Shown: piece by piece, positions 34,318 to 43,784 of the stretch | Layout: each line of letters begins with the position of its first letter | How positions within the stretch are numbered: position 1 is the stretch's first letter | DNA from: Dermanyssus gallinae | Lineage: Eukaryota > Arthropoda > Arachnida > Mesostigmata > Dermanyssidae | Assembly: GCA_003439945.1 (NCBI GenBank) | Contig: QVRM01003993.1 | Location: forward strand, 1-64,000 | Direction: 5' to 3' | Length of the DNA stretch: 64,000 nucleotides | The notes under the pieces: generated by a model | Database searches by the model: none | Seen by the model: the letters and a program-made list of their open reading frames with translations, nothing else | What the model was told of the DNA's origin: nothing | Made by a program: the position numbers and the translations under genes

Positions 34318-35266
34318 GTTTGAAAAATTGGTGAAACACGGTCGACCTGATGTGGGAATCTCTCCCACTAAAAAAACACTACGAGACCATGAGAGGAAAG
34401 TCTCATGCCCTACCGACTCATGGTTCCCGAACGGGGGGACAGCGCGTCAAGATCCTTTGTCTGAGGGCTGGGTTCAATTGGCCTCTTGCAAGGCACGCTC
34501 GTCTCGACTTTGTGCCGACCACAGATCTGCAATACGGTTTCGGCGCGGGTGCTCTAGGGGAGCTTTCTCCCTAGTGACGGTGGGGGTGAGGTAGTATAAT
34601 CAGTTTGCCTGTGAAACAGCAGGATCGCACAGTATGTACCAGACGATTGTTATTGTAATCTGATCGACTAGGACAAAGCAGCCTGCAGGCGTGCGTGTCA
34701 TAGGGAGTGCCCTGCAAACCGAGACCGTTCTAATGACAAACCAATTTGTTTTTTTTAATTTTAATCTGTAAAGATGAAAATACAATGAGAGAAGCGCACG
34801 CGCAGAGCTGGCGGTATTGGTATGACCCTGACACCTTCATAAATCCATCCTGAGCCATAAAAACCTTTATGTTGTGACAAGCTATACGTGATCTGAGCCA
34901 CACGGTGAGCGGTGTTAAACCCAAAGTTAATTTTACATATTGTTTATTTCGCAATTACGTTGAATTGCAAGATGGTACATATTTACATAACAGTCGTCAC
35001 TTTGGGCACTTCAGCGACCGTGCCACCAAGGGAAAAAGTTTTAAGATGCGTCTGACAGCTCGTTGCGTGGCATTTAGCGCATATTTGCATGCAGAACCGG
35101 CAGCGACATTTATCGCCAACTTGCTGAAATCCTTGGGTCGAGCATACCAAATGCTAGTGCATGCCAGTCCATTCCAAAGCTCCCTAGCAAGGTACACATC
35201 CAATTGCGCTACCTTTGCCGAGTCACTTTTCCCTGCTATTCTAACAAAAATTGTTGAACTGGTCCC
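34316..35266 (-). pseudogene. LINE-B 3' part (first copy)
   Basis: Minus-strand downstream half of the LINE-B that begins at 37.36 kb. At 35190-35000 it encodes DVYLARELWNGLACTS, IWYARPKDFSKLAINV, and KYALNATQRAVRR. These match the same stretch after the reverse transcriptase in the LINE-B at 55.38-55.6 kb (GVHLARE, IWYVRPKDFTKLAINV, ALNTTQRAARR). The remainder is 3' UTR ending at (AT)n. A LINE-A insertion (35281-36374) separates it from the upstream half. Confidence 0.6.
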
Positions 35267-35280
35267 GTAATAGGTAACCT
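35267..35280. repeat. Target-site duplication, left copy (LINE-A in LINE-B)
   Basis: The 14-bp GTAATAGGTAACCT is repeated exactly at 36375-36388. Confidence 0.85.
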
Positions 35281-36374
35281 TTGGGTATGTCACCGCGTTT
35301 TCTCAAACTATTGGCGGCTATGCTCCAGGAGAATTATGTGATATTGGACGACGGCGTTGCCGAACATCCCAAATTTGGACAGACAACAGGTGTTGCTCAG
35401 GGCGATTACCAATCCTGTTTTCTGTAATTGTCAGTGAGCTGCCGGCAATTGTGAAGAAGAAGCATCCGTCAGTGCAACTCATCCAACACGCGGATGATAT
35501 TGCTTTCTACTCTGAAAGTCGCTTCCATATTCAGCAAGCGTTGGTCACTCTTGCAAAGTTTGCGGCAGATACTTTACTAAAGATAAATATTTTAAAGACA
35601 AAAGCAATGAAGTTCCGTCGTGGAGGACGCCTCGCAGCAGCTGATACCATAAAGCTTTACGGCCAACCTAGTGAATTTGTCAACCATTTTTCATATATGG
35701 GCTTGGAATTTACGCCAAGCGGTACCTCATTCTCCAGACATATAGAGGAAAGGGTCCGTAAGGCGCTGATTGCAATTTACTCAATTAAGAATTCGCAACT
35801 CCTCTCACTGAGGACGGCTTTAAAATTGTTTGACCTGAAAGTTGCCCCTACAGCAAGCTATGCGCTCGAACTTATTTGGGAACATCTCAGAGCTTCAAGC
35901 TTTGACGAACTCGACCGCCTGAAAGCAACGTATATTAAACTGATTATGGGCGTTCACCGAAGCAGCCGCAACCGATTGGTGTATCTGGCTTCGGGTACCC
36001 CACTTTTCACAGAAGACCTTCAGCGCCGCGTTAACCTGCGATTAACTCGCGAGTATGAAGAGCACTTACTTAAGTGGGAAGCTAAAATGTGTCAAATGGA
36101 TATGGATTTCTATCGGACGCAAGCTATGATGAGCAACTCGTGGAAGAATGCCCATTACAAAAATCGCCACCTCATTATGCGTCATGCAATGCACGGTTTC
36201 CATCATGCAGTGTGCATGAAAGTTGGTTTCCATGAGGCAGACGAGCAGTGTACCTGTCGGCACTGTGGAGAAACTTGCTCAACCTACCATCTATTGCATT
36301 GTTGGAGCCCACCAATACTACGGCAAATTCATATGTAACATACACTCAGCTTGAGTAATAAATGATTGTTTGTT
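35281..36374 (+). pseudogene. LINE-A copy inserted in LINE-B (5'-truncated)
   Basis: A 1.09-kb 3' fragment. It opens with the reverse-transcriptase stretch LLAAMLQENYVILDDGVA and TTGVAQGD (motif B), then a small frameshift, then an open frame at 35451-36338. That frame holds HADD at the catalytic YADD position and KFRRGGRLAAAD, FSRHIEERVRKAL and LIWEHLR. It ends with a Cys/His block CTCRHCGETCSTYHLLHC. The first residue of YADD is His. The 3' UTR is about 35 bp with AATAAA followed by TGATTGTTTGTT. It lacks endonuclease and ORF1. It is flanked by a 14-bp target duplication within LINE-B of the opposite strand. Confidence 0.8.
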
Positions 36375-36388
36375 GTAATAGGTAACCT
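36375..36388. repeat. Target-site duplication, right copy
   Basis: Exact copy of 35267-35280. Confidence 0.85.
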
Positions 36389-37360
36389 AAACCTGACTCC
36401 GGTTCTTTCCACTGCTGGTCCGCAACCCGCTAGCAGGTACATGAAGCGGTTTTTTGCCGTCTGCGGCAAGCAAAGAATACCCTTCATATATATGATGTAA
36501 AGCACCTTTCTAGCTGCGCAAAATTTGCTACTAAAAGACAACCTTAAGCACAAGGAAGACGCACAATGTTAAGCTCAAGAAGACGCACGGCTGCACTCAT
36601 AGACAATCGTCAAAGGTCTCTCACCTCTGTGTGAATGGAGGCAATAGCCGCCCGACATCTGTCGCCGATGTGCTAGATAAAGGTCGTTCCCGTACATTGT
36701 AGTTTCAAACTTAAATTCGGGAAAGAGTTGACAAACTCCAGCGCTTAGCCACAACAGGGTGTTACGTCAACTGCCCTTCCTGAATCCAAATTACTCCGGA
36801 GATAGGGCCTTCTCCACAGTTGGAAACACCTTCGAGATATACAATTTTGCGAACATTTTTTTTATGAGCGCGTTCCGACGCGATACCCCGGTAAAGATTT
36901 GAAAACGGTGACAACGTGGACAAAATTGTCCACGTTGTCACCGTATTTGCCCTTGAATAGCATAGCTAGCCTGGCCTCGTGCCAAACCTAGGGTATGTGT
37001 CCCCCGCTGAGTATCTCATTAAACAGATTACACAGATTCTCTGCTAAAACTTCGAACGACTCAGTGTTCGCAATAGATCCCATTAGAACCACTACTCTTC
37101 TTCTACTCTCAAAGTGGAGACGGAGAAGTCTCGTCATCACGAAGCCTTGAGGGAGAAGCGTCACCATCTGTCCGTTCATCATTGAGGCATCAGGCGTGTG
37201 CGGACGGGAGGCCCTAGCCATAACGCAGACGCTTCACCAGATAATCGAAAAGACGAACGGAGACAAGCGTTCTTGAGGTAGCGTATTGACTTATAACTTC
37301 AGCGCGGCAACGCGGCAATGATTCTTGTCACGCTCTCGAGTGGAGGCGGCCTAAAGGAAC
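36389..37360 (-). pseudogene. LINE-B reverse-transcriptase half
   Basis: In the minus direction the 37221-36988 frame ends FEVLAENLCNLFNEILSGGHIP. A frame change leads to VWHEARLAMLFKGKYGDNVD, then YRGIA near 36880, KALSPE.FGFRKG near 36790 and VYECSRA near 36600. This is the start of a reverse transcriptase, matched block by block by the plus-strand LINE-B at 54.5-55.1 kb. A perfect palindrome at 36905-36944 disrupts it. The catalytic YADD part is missing at the junction with the 3' half. The 5' edge is near an (AT)n run at 37361. Confidence 0.6.
36905..36944. repeat. Perfect palindrome, 19-bp arms
   Basis: ACGGTGACAACGTGGACAA, two bases, then its exact reverse complement. It lies inside the LINE-B coding remnant, where the relatives have the left arm only. 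Confidence 0.95.
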
Positions 37361-37377
37361 ATATATATATATATATG
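37361..37377. repeat. (AT)n microsatellite
   Basis: Short AT run followed by T9. Confidence 0.8.
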
Positions 37378-37675
37378 TTTTTTTTTCTTGCGTTCGATTT
37401 GTCGAGAGCAGACGTGCTATCAATTCGCTCCTCTAAATTGGTCGAATTTAACAAGTTTGAGTGTCTCGTCTACGGTGATCTCTGTCACAGTGATTACCCG
37501 TACAGTTGAGTTTTGAGTGCTGTGCTTTATAGGCCTTGAAGCGTGCCCAGGAGTTGTAACCCCTATAGCGCGCAGGCCTATACGTGTTCGTTCTGATAAC
37601 AAACTTGAAGATCATCTTTGTTTACATGTGGCAACAATCGCCGGTGCATAATTTGTACTACGGCGTGAGGAATTG
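37378..37675. other. Unassigned sequence
   Basis: No recognised feature lies between LINE-B and the tRNA-like sequence. Confidence 0.4.
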
Positions 37676-37758
37676 GCAATAGGCAGCACAGCCTAGGCGG
37701 TAGCGCAGGCGACCGCCAGCCAAACGGCCACGGTTCGAGCCCGCGAAGTGTGATTTTT
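37676..37758 (+). ncRNA. tRNA-like sequence (tRNA-derived SINE head or decayed tRNA)
   Basis: A B-box-like GGTTCGAGCCC lies at 37732-37742, a D-loop/A-box-like CCTAGGCGGTAGCGC about 35 bp upstream, and a T10 run (a possible Pol III terminator) ten bases downstream. The T arm can pair at four of five positions, but the acceptor stem does not close and the anticodon arm is poor. This suggests a SINE head or pseudogene rather than a working tRNA. It sits about 100 bp before the 5' end of RLE-1. Confidence 0.4.
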
Positions 37759-37860
37759 TTTTTCATTAATTTTTTTTTATTTTTTATTTTATTCTTATTT
37801 TAATTATTATATATATATTTTTTATGATTCTTTTCTATTTTTGTTTATTGTTATTTTTAT
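37759..37860. repeat. T-rich and AT-rich tract upstream of RLE-1
   Basis: Runs of T separated by A, with one ATATATAT stretch near 37809. The 5' border of RLE-1 probably lies at or just after it. Confidence 0.6.
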
Positions 37861-37944
37861 CTACGCTAGTGGGAGCGCACCAGTGAGTACCACTTCGCTA
37901 ATTTAGTCGGTTACTGCGAGAAGTCTCAGCGGAAAGCCGCCAAG

Positions 37945-39450
37945 ATGCCACCCGGCAGTTCGGGAGGACCTTCGCCTCCACCTACTCTGGACATAGCTCG
38001 CCTGCGACAGTGCGCGTCTCCCGTGTCTGCGACCAACGAACATCCGAAGGGGACGACAGAGAACGTCGGATCTACCTCGACGATGGACACCGATGTTCCA
38101 TGTGAAACGAGTCCGCTAAACCAGCCAAGCATTGGCGCCAAGCGGAAAAAGCCGGCTTCGCCATCAGAGAGCGAAGCCGAAACACAGGAGAAGACTTTAA
38201 ATGACGGATTTGTGACCGTGACATCCCGAAGGGAAAAAAAGACCCTCTCAAGAGAACAACGAAATCTGGAGAAACTTAAAGAAGATTTATCGACGGGATC
38301 GGTGAGCGCGTTTAAAGTAATCATCAGAAGGAAAGAAACATCGGAAGGTGCTGAAACAGATTTCCCCGAGGGTTCACTGCTATCCATATACAAGCTCATA
38401 TTTGCCTTGTCACCTAAGTCGAAGATATCCGGAGACAGAAAATCAATAATAGTGTGGCTTCCTGATATAGAATCCACCCAGAAGCTGTTACCAATCACCA
38501 GCCTTGGAGAATTCGCGGTGTCGGTTCACTGCCCATCATTATCATCCTTTCGGGCGACAATTCAGAGAGTTCCAACTTGCCTTACAGAGGAAGAAATGCT
38601 AAAGGAACTAGCACCGCTTGGGGTCATCCATGTAAAACGACTCACGCGGGTTCAGTCCGGAGCTAGGGTGCCTCTGGGTAAAGTGATCCTGCAGTTTGAC
38701 CGACAACCCCCCACATCAATATTTTTAGGGTTTCAGTCGCACCAGGTTGTGCTCGAACCTGACCAGCCTAGGCTTTGCCACAAATGCCTACGGCCTGGAC
38801 ACTTTGCGGAGCGGTGCACACAACAGCAAGTCTGCAGGAAATGCGGCAACCCAGGCCACCTCGCCGCAAGTTGCACCAATCAGACGCGGTGTATTAACTG
38901 CCGGGGTGCTCACCCGTCCGGGTCACCATCCTGCCCCCGCCTGATCTATCTTAAAGAGAGGAACAGATTATTCCTGGAAGCCAGAACTTTGCAACAGGTT
39001 CGGGTAACGTACCCGGCTGCTGAAATCACCAGCAGTCGGCCAAACCCCACATCCCGACCAGACACCTCGCCGCAAAACCCAAGTGGGCAGCCTACGTACG
39101 CCAACGTCGTTCGCGGTATTTCCCAGTCACCCGAGAACCCTGACCCGCAGCTGCTTCTTCCTGCACCCAGGCCACTCCCCACGAAGAAGCCCAAAAAACG
39201 CGCGGGAAGATTGCACACCGATAACGGGACGTTCGCCTCACGGCGCCGATTAAACCGTGCCCCGGTGCGTCGAGCACCTAGAACTGCGCGCCCTATCCTC
39301 CCTACGGCTGATGCTGTAACTCGTTTGTCGCAAGTCGTATCAGGGGGCGGATCCGACCTGTTGGGTCAGCTTAAGACCCTAGTGGTGGTTTTAGAACCCC
39401 TCCTGCAGCTATTGCCGGTGTTGGAAAGCCTTAAACAAATAATGCAATAA
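37945..39450 (+). CDS. RLE-1 ORF1, Gag-like RNA-binding protein
   Basis: This 501-residue open frame starts at an ATG in a fair context after a short leader. Residues 1-90 are Pro/Ser-rich and probably disordered. Residues about 90-270 hold two stretches with alternating hydrophobic pattern like the RRM-type folds of LINE Gag proteins, for example CLTEEEMLKELAPLGVIHV. Residues about 275-330 carry three zinc knuckles in a row: CHKCLRPGHFAERC, CRKCGNPGHLAASC and CINCRGAHPSGSPSC. This arrangement is the hallmark of I/Jockey/R1-type ORF1 proteins, which package element RNA. The C-terminal third is Pro/Arg-rich and ends with a Leu-rich helix. The stop TAA overlaps the ORF2 start. A decayed homologue lies at 58.3-59.05 kb. 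Confidence 0.85.
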   Translation: MPPGSSGGPSPPPTLDIARLRQCASPVSATNEHPKGTTENVGSTSTMDTDVPCETSPLNQPSIGAKRKKPASPSESEAETQEKTLNDGFVTVTSRREKKTLSREQRNLEKLKEDLSTGSVSAFKVIIRRKETSEGAETDFPEGSLLSIYKLIFALSPKSKISGDRKSIIVWLPDIESTQKLLPITSLGEFAVSVHCPSLSSFRATIQRVPTCLTEEEMLKELAPLGVIHVKRLTRVQSGARVPLGKVILQFDRQPPTSIFLGFQSHQVVLEPDQPRLCHKCLRPGHFAERCTQQQVCRKCGNPGHLAASCTNQTRCINCRGAHPSGSPSCPRLIYLKERNRLFLEARTLQQVRVTYPAAEITSSRPNPTSRPDTSPQNPSGQPTYANVVRGISQSPENPDPQLLLPAPRPLPTKKPKKRAGRLHTDNGTFASRRRLNRAPVRRAPRTARPILPTADAVTRLSQVVSGGGSDLLGQLKTLVVVLEPLLQLLPVLESLKQIMQ

Positions 39451-39452
39451 TG
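39448..39452 (+). promoter_or_regulatory. TAATG stop-start overlap joining ORF1 and ORF2
   Basis: The last A of the ORF1 stop TAA is the first base of the ORF2 ATG, and a second ATG follows at once. The same UAAUG arrangement couples termination to reinitiation in the silkworm LINE SART1, so ORF2 translation by ribosomes finishing ORF1 is plausible. Confidence 0.7.
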
Positions 39453-42333
39453 ATGGAACAGGATTCTAATAATATAGCCAGTGGCGGGTTGCAGTCGTCG
39501 GTACACTCACAGCGAATAGCTTGTCCACTATGCAACGGGCAATACACGAGAAGAGGGCTCACGAGGCATATAGCAGCCAAACATCCATCGGCCTCTGCAA
39601 ACATATCTACATCTACGCCCACACCGACCGACAATAACAGACAGCAACCCGCCCGCATAATCGAAGATATACAGGGTGCAGCAAAGAAGTTAAGACTTTT
39701 AAGGATCCTCCCGAAACCGGTAAGAAAGCAGGTAGCAGAGGCCCTGGCAAATGTCCTCTTGGGGGTCTCAGCCGATAACAACGACGAGGCATGGTATGCG
39801 CTCTTCTCGTTTGCCCCAGTGGTTCTCCGTCTTCCGCCCACCCGCAATGATATTCAATCACTCTCAGTTATTATTCGCCATAATCTACGCGAATTCTCTA
39901 ATGGATTACGGCTATCCGAGATCGTGACCCCAGCGCCCACAAAAAAAACGTACTTTCACGAATAATCGCGTTCGCCAGACCGTTCTCAAGCTAACCGAGG
40001 GGGACGTGTCAGGCGCCGCCAGGCTGATCGGATCGTCAGAGGTCCTGGCTCCCAGCACGGATCACCTGACAGCCCTTCGCGAAAAACACCCCCCGGCCCC
40101 ACCAGACCTAGAGTGGCCAGCCCCTCCAAGCCTTCCGCTTTCCTGCACCACGTCAGGGGAAGAAGTTGTAGCCGCGGTTAAGAGTTTTTCACGAAGTTCC
40201 GCCGGAGGTCTTGACTTTATACGACCCCGACTGCTAATAGACTTACTATCTCCGACTCTAGGGGACACAGCCGGTCGGCTGGCGAGCGCACTGGCGAAAG
40301 TCGTGGACTTACTTCTGTGGGGCGCCCCTCCGTCTCAGCTGCTGCCTATAATCTTTGGAGCGAGGCTTTTCGCCTTACAGAAGAAAGACGGGTCAGTGAG
40401 GCCGATTGCTTGCTCTTCCACTTTACGCAGGCTAGCCGCAAAGATTGCCTGTAATCGAACCAGGGATATCATAGGCGAGGCGACGGGCCCTCACCAGCTT
40501 GGCTTTGCTGTACCAGCCGGGGCCGAGACCGCGGTACATGCTGCCCGAGCTTTCATTGACTCACGCACGTCTCCTGGGGTCCTCGTGAAGCTTGATTTCA
40601 AAAACGCATTCAACTCTGTAAGACGAGATCATCTCCTGAAGGCGGTCGCGACACATTGCCCCCAACTAACGCACCACGTCAGTCAAGCGTACCGTACGGC
40701 TTCCTACCTGGCCCTCCCGGACGATCTGATAGCTTCGGCCACGGGGCTGCAACAGGGTGACCCTTTGGCCCCCCCTCTGTTTTGCCTGTGCATCAAAGAG
40801 CAAGTTGACTCTTTTAAAAGCCCACTAAACATATGGTATCTGGATGACGGCGTGCTGGGGGGCGACGTAGATATGGTTGCCGACGACGTTCGGCGCGTGC
40901 TTGATTTTCGTAAGACTTCGGGCTTAGAGCTGAATCCCGAGAAATGTGAGATCTACGTCACAGGCGATACTGCACAGACCCCAGACCTTCGCATCCTTCA
41001 AGCCTTATTGCCGGGATGTAAGGTTACCCTCGACAACGACTTAGAGCTTCTGGGAGTTCCCCTTCGGCCGGAAGGGATCACACACGCACTCGAAAAATGG
41101 CAGAAGAAGCTTAAGGAAGTCGCTGACAACCTCGCGCCGCTCGGCTCCCACCGGGCCCTCTTTTTACTTCGTTCTTCCTTCTCTGCTACGAGAGTCACCC
41201 ACCTTCTTCGCGGAGCTGATCTAACAGGGCGGTTGGACGATCTGCGTCCATTAAACGAGTTGACTCTAAACGCCCTCGATTCCCTTCTTAATCTATCGCT
41301 GGCGCCTTCCTCTCGGAAGCAGGCACAACTACCGATCTCTAAGGGGGGTCTGGGGATCCCAGACCCGCTTGTCTCTGCTGGGCCAGCGATAGTCTCCTCC
41401 CTTTTCCGATCTGAGAACAATGCCATCGCACTGCTAGACGAAGCCGGCATTTCTCAGTTTACTGAGCTTAAGAGACGCCTGTACGAGGAGTTAAAGACCG
41501 TTTGCAGAGGCGCTCCGGATAATCCTCTAAGCCAACATGACTGGAGCACATTCTTACACGACGAAGTATATCGTGGCTTGCTAGCGAGCGCTGTCGATGA
41601 CACCACAAGGGCTCGCCTTCGAGCGGTCGCTGCTAAAGGATCTGGGGCCTGGCTGCATGCGCTTCCGAGTGCCCCACTAGGCACCCTCCTGGACAACGAG
41701 ACGACCCGAATCGGGGCAGGTCTTCGCCTCGGCTGTGACCTTGTGTCCCCTCATCAATGTAAATGCGGCCACCCCGTCGACAAATTAGCCCATCACGGGT
41801 TATCGTGCATTATGAGTGCGGGAAGGCGTGCCAGGCATGCCGGCATTAACGACACCTTCGGCCGAGCGCTTCGATCAAGTGGATTCCCCTGCATTTTAGA
41901 GCCCCAGGGCCTTTCCACCGACGATGGGAAGCGCCCGGATGGGATGACTCTTACCCCCTTTAGTAGGGGCAGGATGCTCGTCTGGGACGCCACTGTCACC
42001 GACTCATTAGCACCTTCAATGGTCGGTGGCGGGGCGATCTCAGCAGGCCACGCTGGTAATCTAGCCGAGGCAAGGAAGCTCGCAAAGTACGCCTCAATAG
42101 GCTACCCACATGAGTTTCAACCCCTAGCATTCGAAACCTTGGGCGGTCCTGGCAACTTGACTCGCAAGCTCCTCCACAGAGTCGGTGAGCAGCTGAACCT
42201 TGCAACTGGAGACAAAAGATCTGCGGCTTTCTTAAGACAGCGCCTCGACCTTGACGTCCAACGCGGGAACGCGGCATCCGTCCGGGGCACGCTGCTGAAG
42301 TGGTCCCAGCCGACTCTATACGAGATAGAGTAA
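39450..42333 (+). CDS. RLE-1 ORF2: zinc finger, reverse transcriptase, restriction-like endonuclease (frame broken)
   Basis: The first frame (39450-39965) carries a C2H2 finger at residues 25-45 (CPLC...H....H), which would bind target DNA. At an A8 run (39941-39948) the homologous frame moves by +1 and stays open to 42333. Counted from codon GTG at 40006, the reverse transcriptase has RPIACSSTLRRL, motif A LDFKNAFN, motif B GLQQGDPLAPPLF, and a YLDD catalytic box at residues 278-281 instead of YADD. The C-terminus holds a CCHC-type knuckle (C585, C587, H596 or H597, C601) and a restriction-like endonuclease signature RPD at 643-645 with a second Asp at 661 in WDATVTD. There is no APE or RNase H domain. 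It nicks target DNA and copies its own RNA. Total length is about 960 residues. The protein cannot be made without a +1 shift or a lost A. Confidence 0.8.
39941..39948 (+). other. A8 run where the ORF2 frame changes
   Basis: Frame 39450 closes 15 bases later at 39963-39965, whereas the +1 frame is open from this run onward and carries the rest of the enzyme. Confidence 0.75.
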
Positions 42334-42387
42334 TATTGCCTGTGCACACGTTCTTGGGAGACAATTGTAGCTCCATTTTTATTCCTT

Positions 42388-42393
42388 AATAAA
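42388..42393 (+). terminator. AATAAA in RLE-1 3' UTR
   Basis: Canonical polyadenylation hexamer 54 bases after the ORF2 stop and about 10 bases before the (AT)n end. Confidence 0.5.
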
Positions 42394-42399
42394 CGATAG

Positions 42400-42403
<4 letters not shown>

Positions 42404-42458
<55 letters not shown>
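42404..42458. repeat. (AT)n tract at the 3' end of RLE-1
   Basis: About 27 AT units directly after the 3' UTR. It is either the element's tail or its insertion target. Confidence 0.9.
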
Positions 42459-42462
<4 letters not shown>

Positions 42463-43784
42463 GAGTTCAATCTGTTAATTTACCTGGCAATAGTTTAATA
42501 CCAAAAACAAATTAATACTCATATTTTTGACACAGACATGACTGCACAATAAATATAGAAACATGACTCATATAAATTGTCACATATTTGATCGTTTGCA
42601 GTATTTATGCCGAAGTGCCAATACCTTTCGACAAGTTCCGTAAAACTAATAGTTTGGTCGAGAAAAGATACAGAATTGTTATCTTAAACGGGCTCGTAAG
42701 AACAAGACAATGAAAGCACCCCTCACAAGCCCAAGAGTGGTTAGATATTCATATTCCACTGTAACTTCAAAATGAAATAAAACCGTTTTATACTTAGAGC
42801 ACGTAGAAGACAATGAAAGGCAGCAAAGCATGCCGACACTGCAGGAACAGTCTATCCCCTGTGTGCTCGGTGTACGCATCGAGTGATGTTATTACAGCCA
42901 TATGTACAGTTCTAAAAGGCTTAAGTCGGGGATAGGTAGCCATTTATTAATCCTCCTCTGAATAAGTGTAATTCTTCCCCACAAACCAGACTAGGACGTC
43001 ATTTGGTGCTAAAAAAGCTAAACTTTTTCGAGGCTCACCAGGGAAAGTTCTATGCATAATGCATCCCACTTGTCATTAATTCCTAGCTATCCAGAGAATA
43101 TTGGATACCATTGCTTTACCTTCGCATTTAGCTATACCTAGGTTTTCTTATTCTGGACTTGTATGGCCCTTCTACAGCAAAGGAATGCAGCAGCTGTGGC
43201 AGGATAATGCTTAACCGAATCTAACAGATTAATCTAATGGATGAAGATGAATAAGCTCGACCCAGGCCAGATTCGATTTTACGCTGGTCTACATATTGTT
43301 CCCAGTAGCCACGGCAACGCCTTCGTTTTTGAAAACGATTTCTGTTTAGTTACCCATGTCATCGCCGCTAACTTGGACTACACGCACCGAACGCTTTTAT
43401 TATTCTAGTACTTTTGGCTGGGAATTTGTCACCCAGTCTCAGAAGGACCCGAGTCATTTACCAGACAACAAATAGCCGAATAGTTTTCGTGTGCCATTGT
43501 GCGTTATGTGTTATGAGCTCCACCCCTCCAAACGAACTGTCTGCAATTGTCGTAGTGACTGAACACGACGAACTGGCTTTACTTTATTACAAGTTATAAT
43601 ACTAATACTAATAATAATAATAACACTAATAACAATTTAGGTGATCGATAATAGTAATACATACATGCTGTTCACGCTGCAACAACTCATGCTGTTACTG
43701 TCATGTCCAACAACAATGGTAACACAGTAGTTTTCGCAGCATTCAAACAGCGGAGAAGGTGCAAATTAATAACGATTAGGTAGG
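42459..43784. other. Unassigned AT-rich sequence
   Basis: No motif-bearing frame is seen. Short frames only. Confidence 0.4.

Larger units (their letters stand above)
37861..42458 (+). mobile_element. RLE-1: two-ORF non-LTR retrotransposon with restriction-like endonuclease
   Basis: The element carries a short 5' UTR, a Gag-like ORF1 (37945-39450), an ORF2 that overlaps it by one base (39450-42333), a 70-bp 3' UTR with AATAAA at 42388, and a terminal (AT)n of 55 bp. No long terminal repeats and no APE endonuclease are present. The RNA would be bicistronic, with ORF2 reached by stop-start coupling. Mutational damage is light: one frame change in ORF2 at an A8 run. The exact 5' border and target duplication were not found; both sides are AT-rich. 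Partial relatives occur elsewhere in the window (49.46-50.16 and 58.3-59.05 kb among them). Confidence 0.75.

Noticed and set aside
34997..35293. Independent 98-codon gene on the minus strand
   Set aside because: It is the post-RT coding remnant of LINE-B, matched at 55.4 kb. It crosses the LINE-A insertion point.
37676..37758. Functional tRNA gene
   Set aside because: The acceptor stem does not pair and the anticodon arm is weak. Kept only as tRNA-like.
39941..39948. Programmed -1 frameshift at the A8 run
   Set aside because: The downstream enzyme lies in the +1 frame relative to the zinc-finger frame, so a -1 slip would not connect them.
40837..40848. YLDD box as evidence of a retrovirus or LTR element
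   Set aside because: There are no LTRs, protease, RNase H or integrase. The C-terminal CCHC plus RPD...D and overall order are those of RLE-type non-LTR elements.
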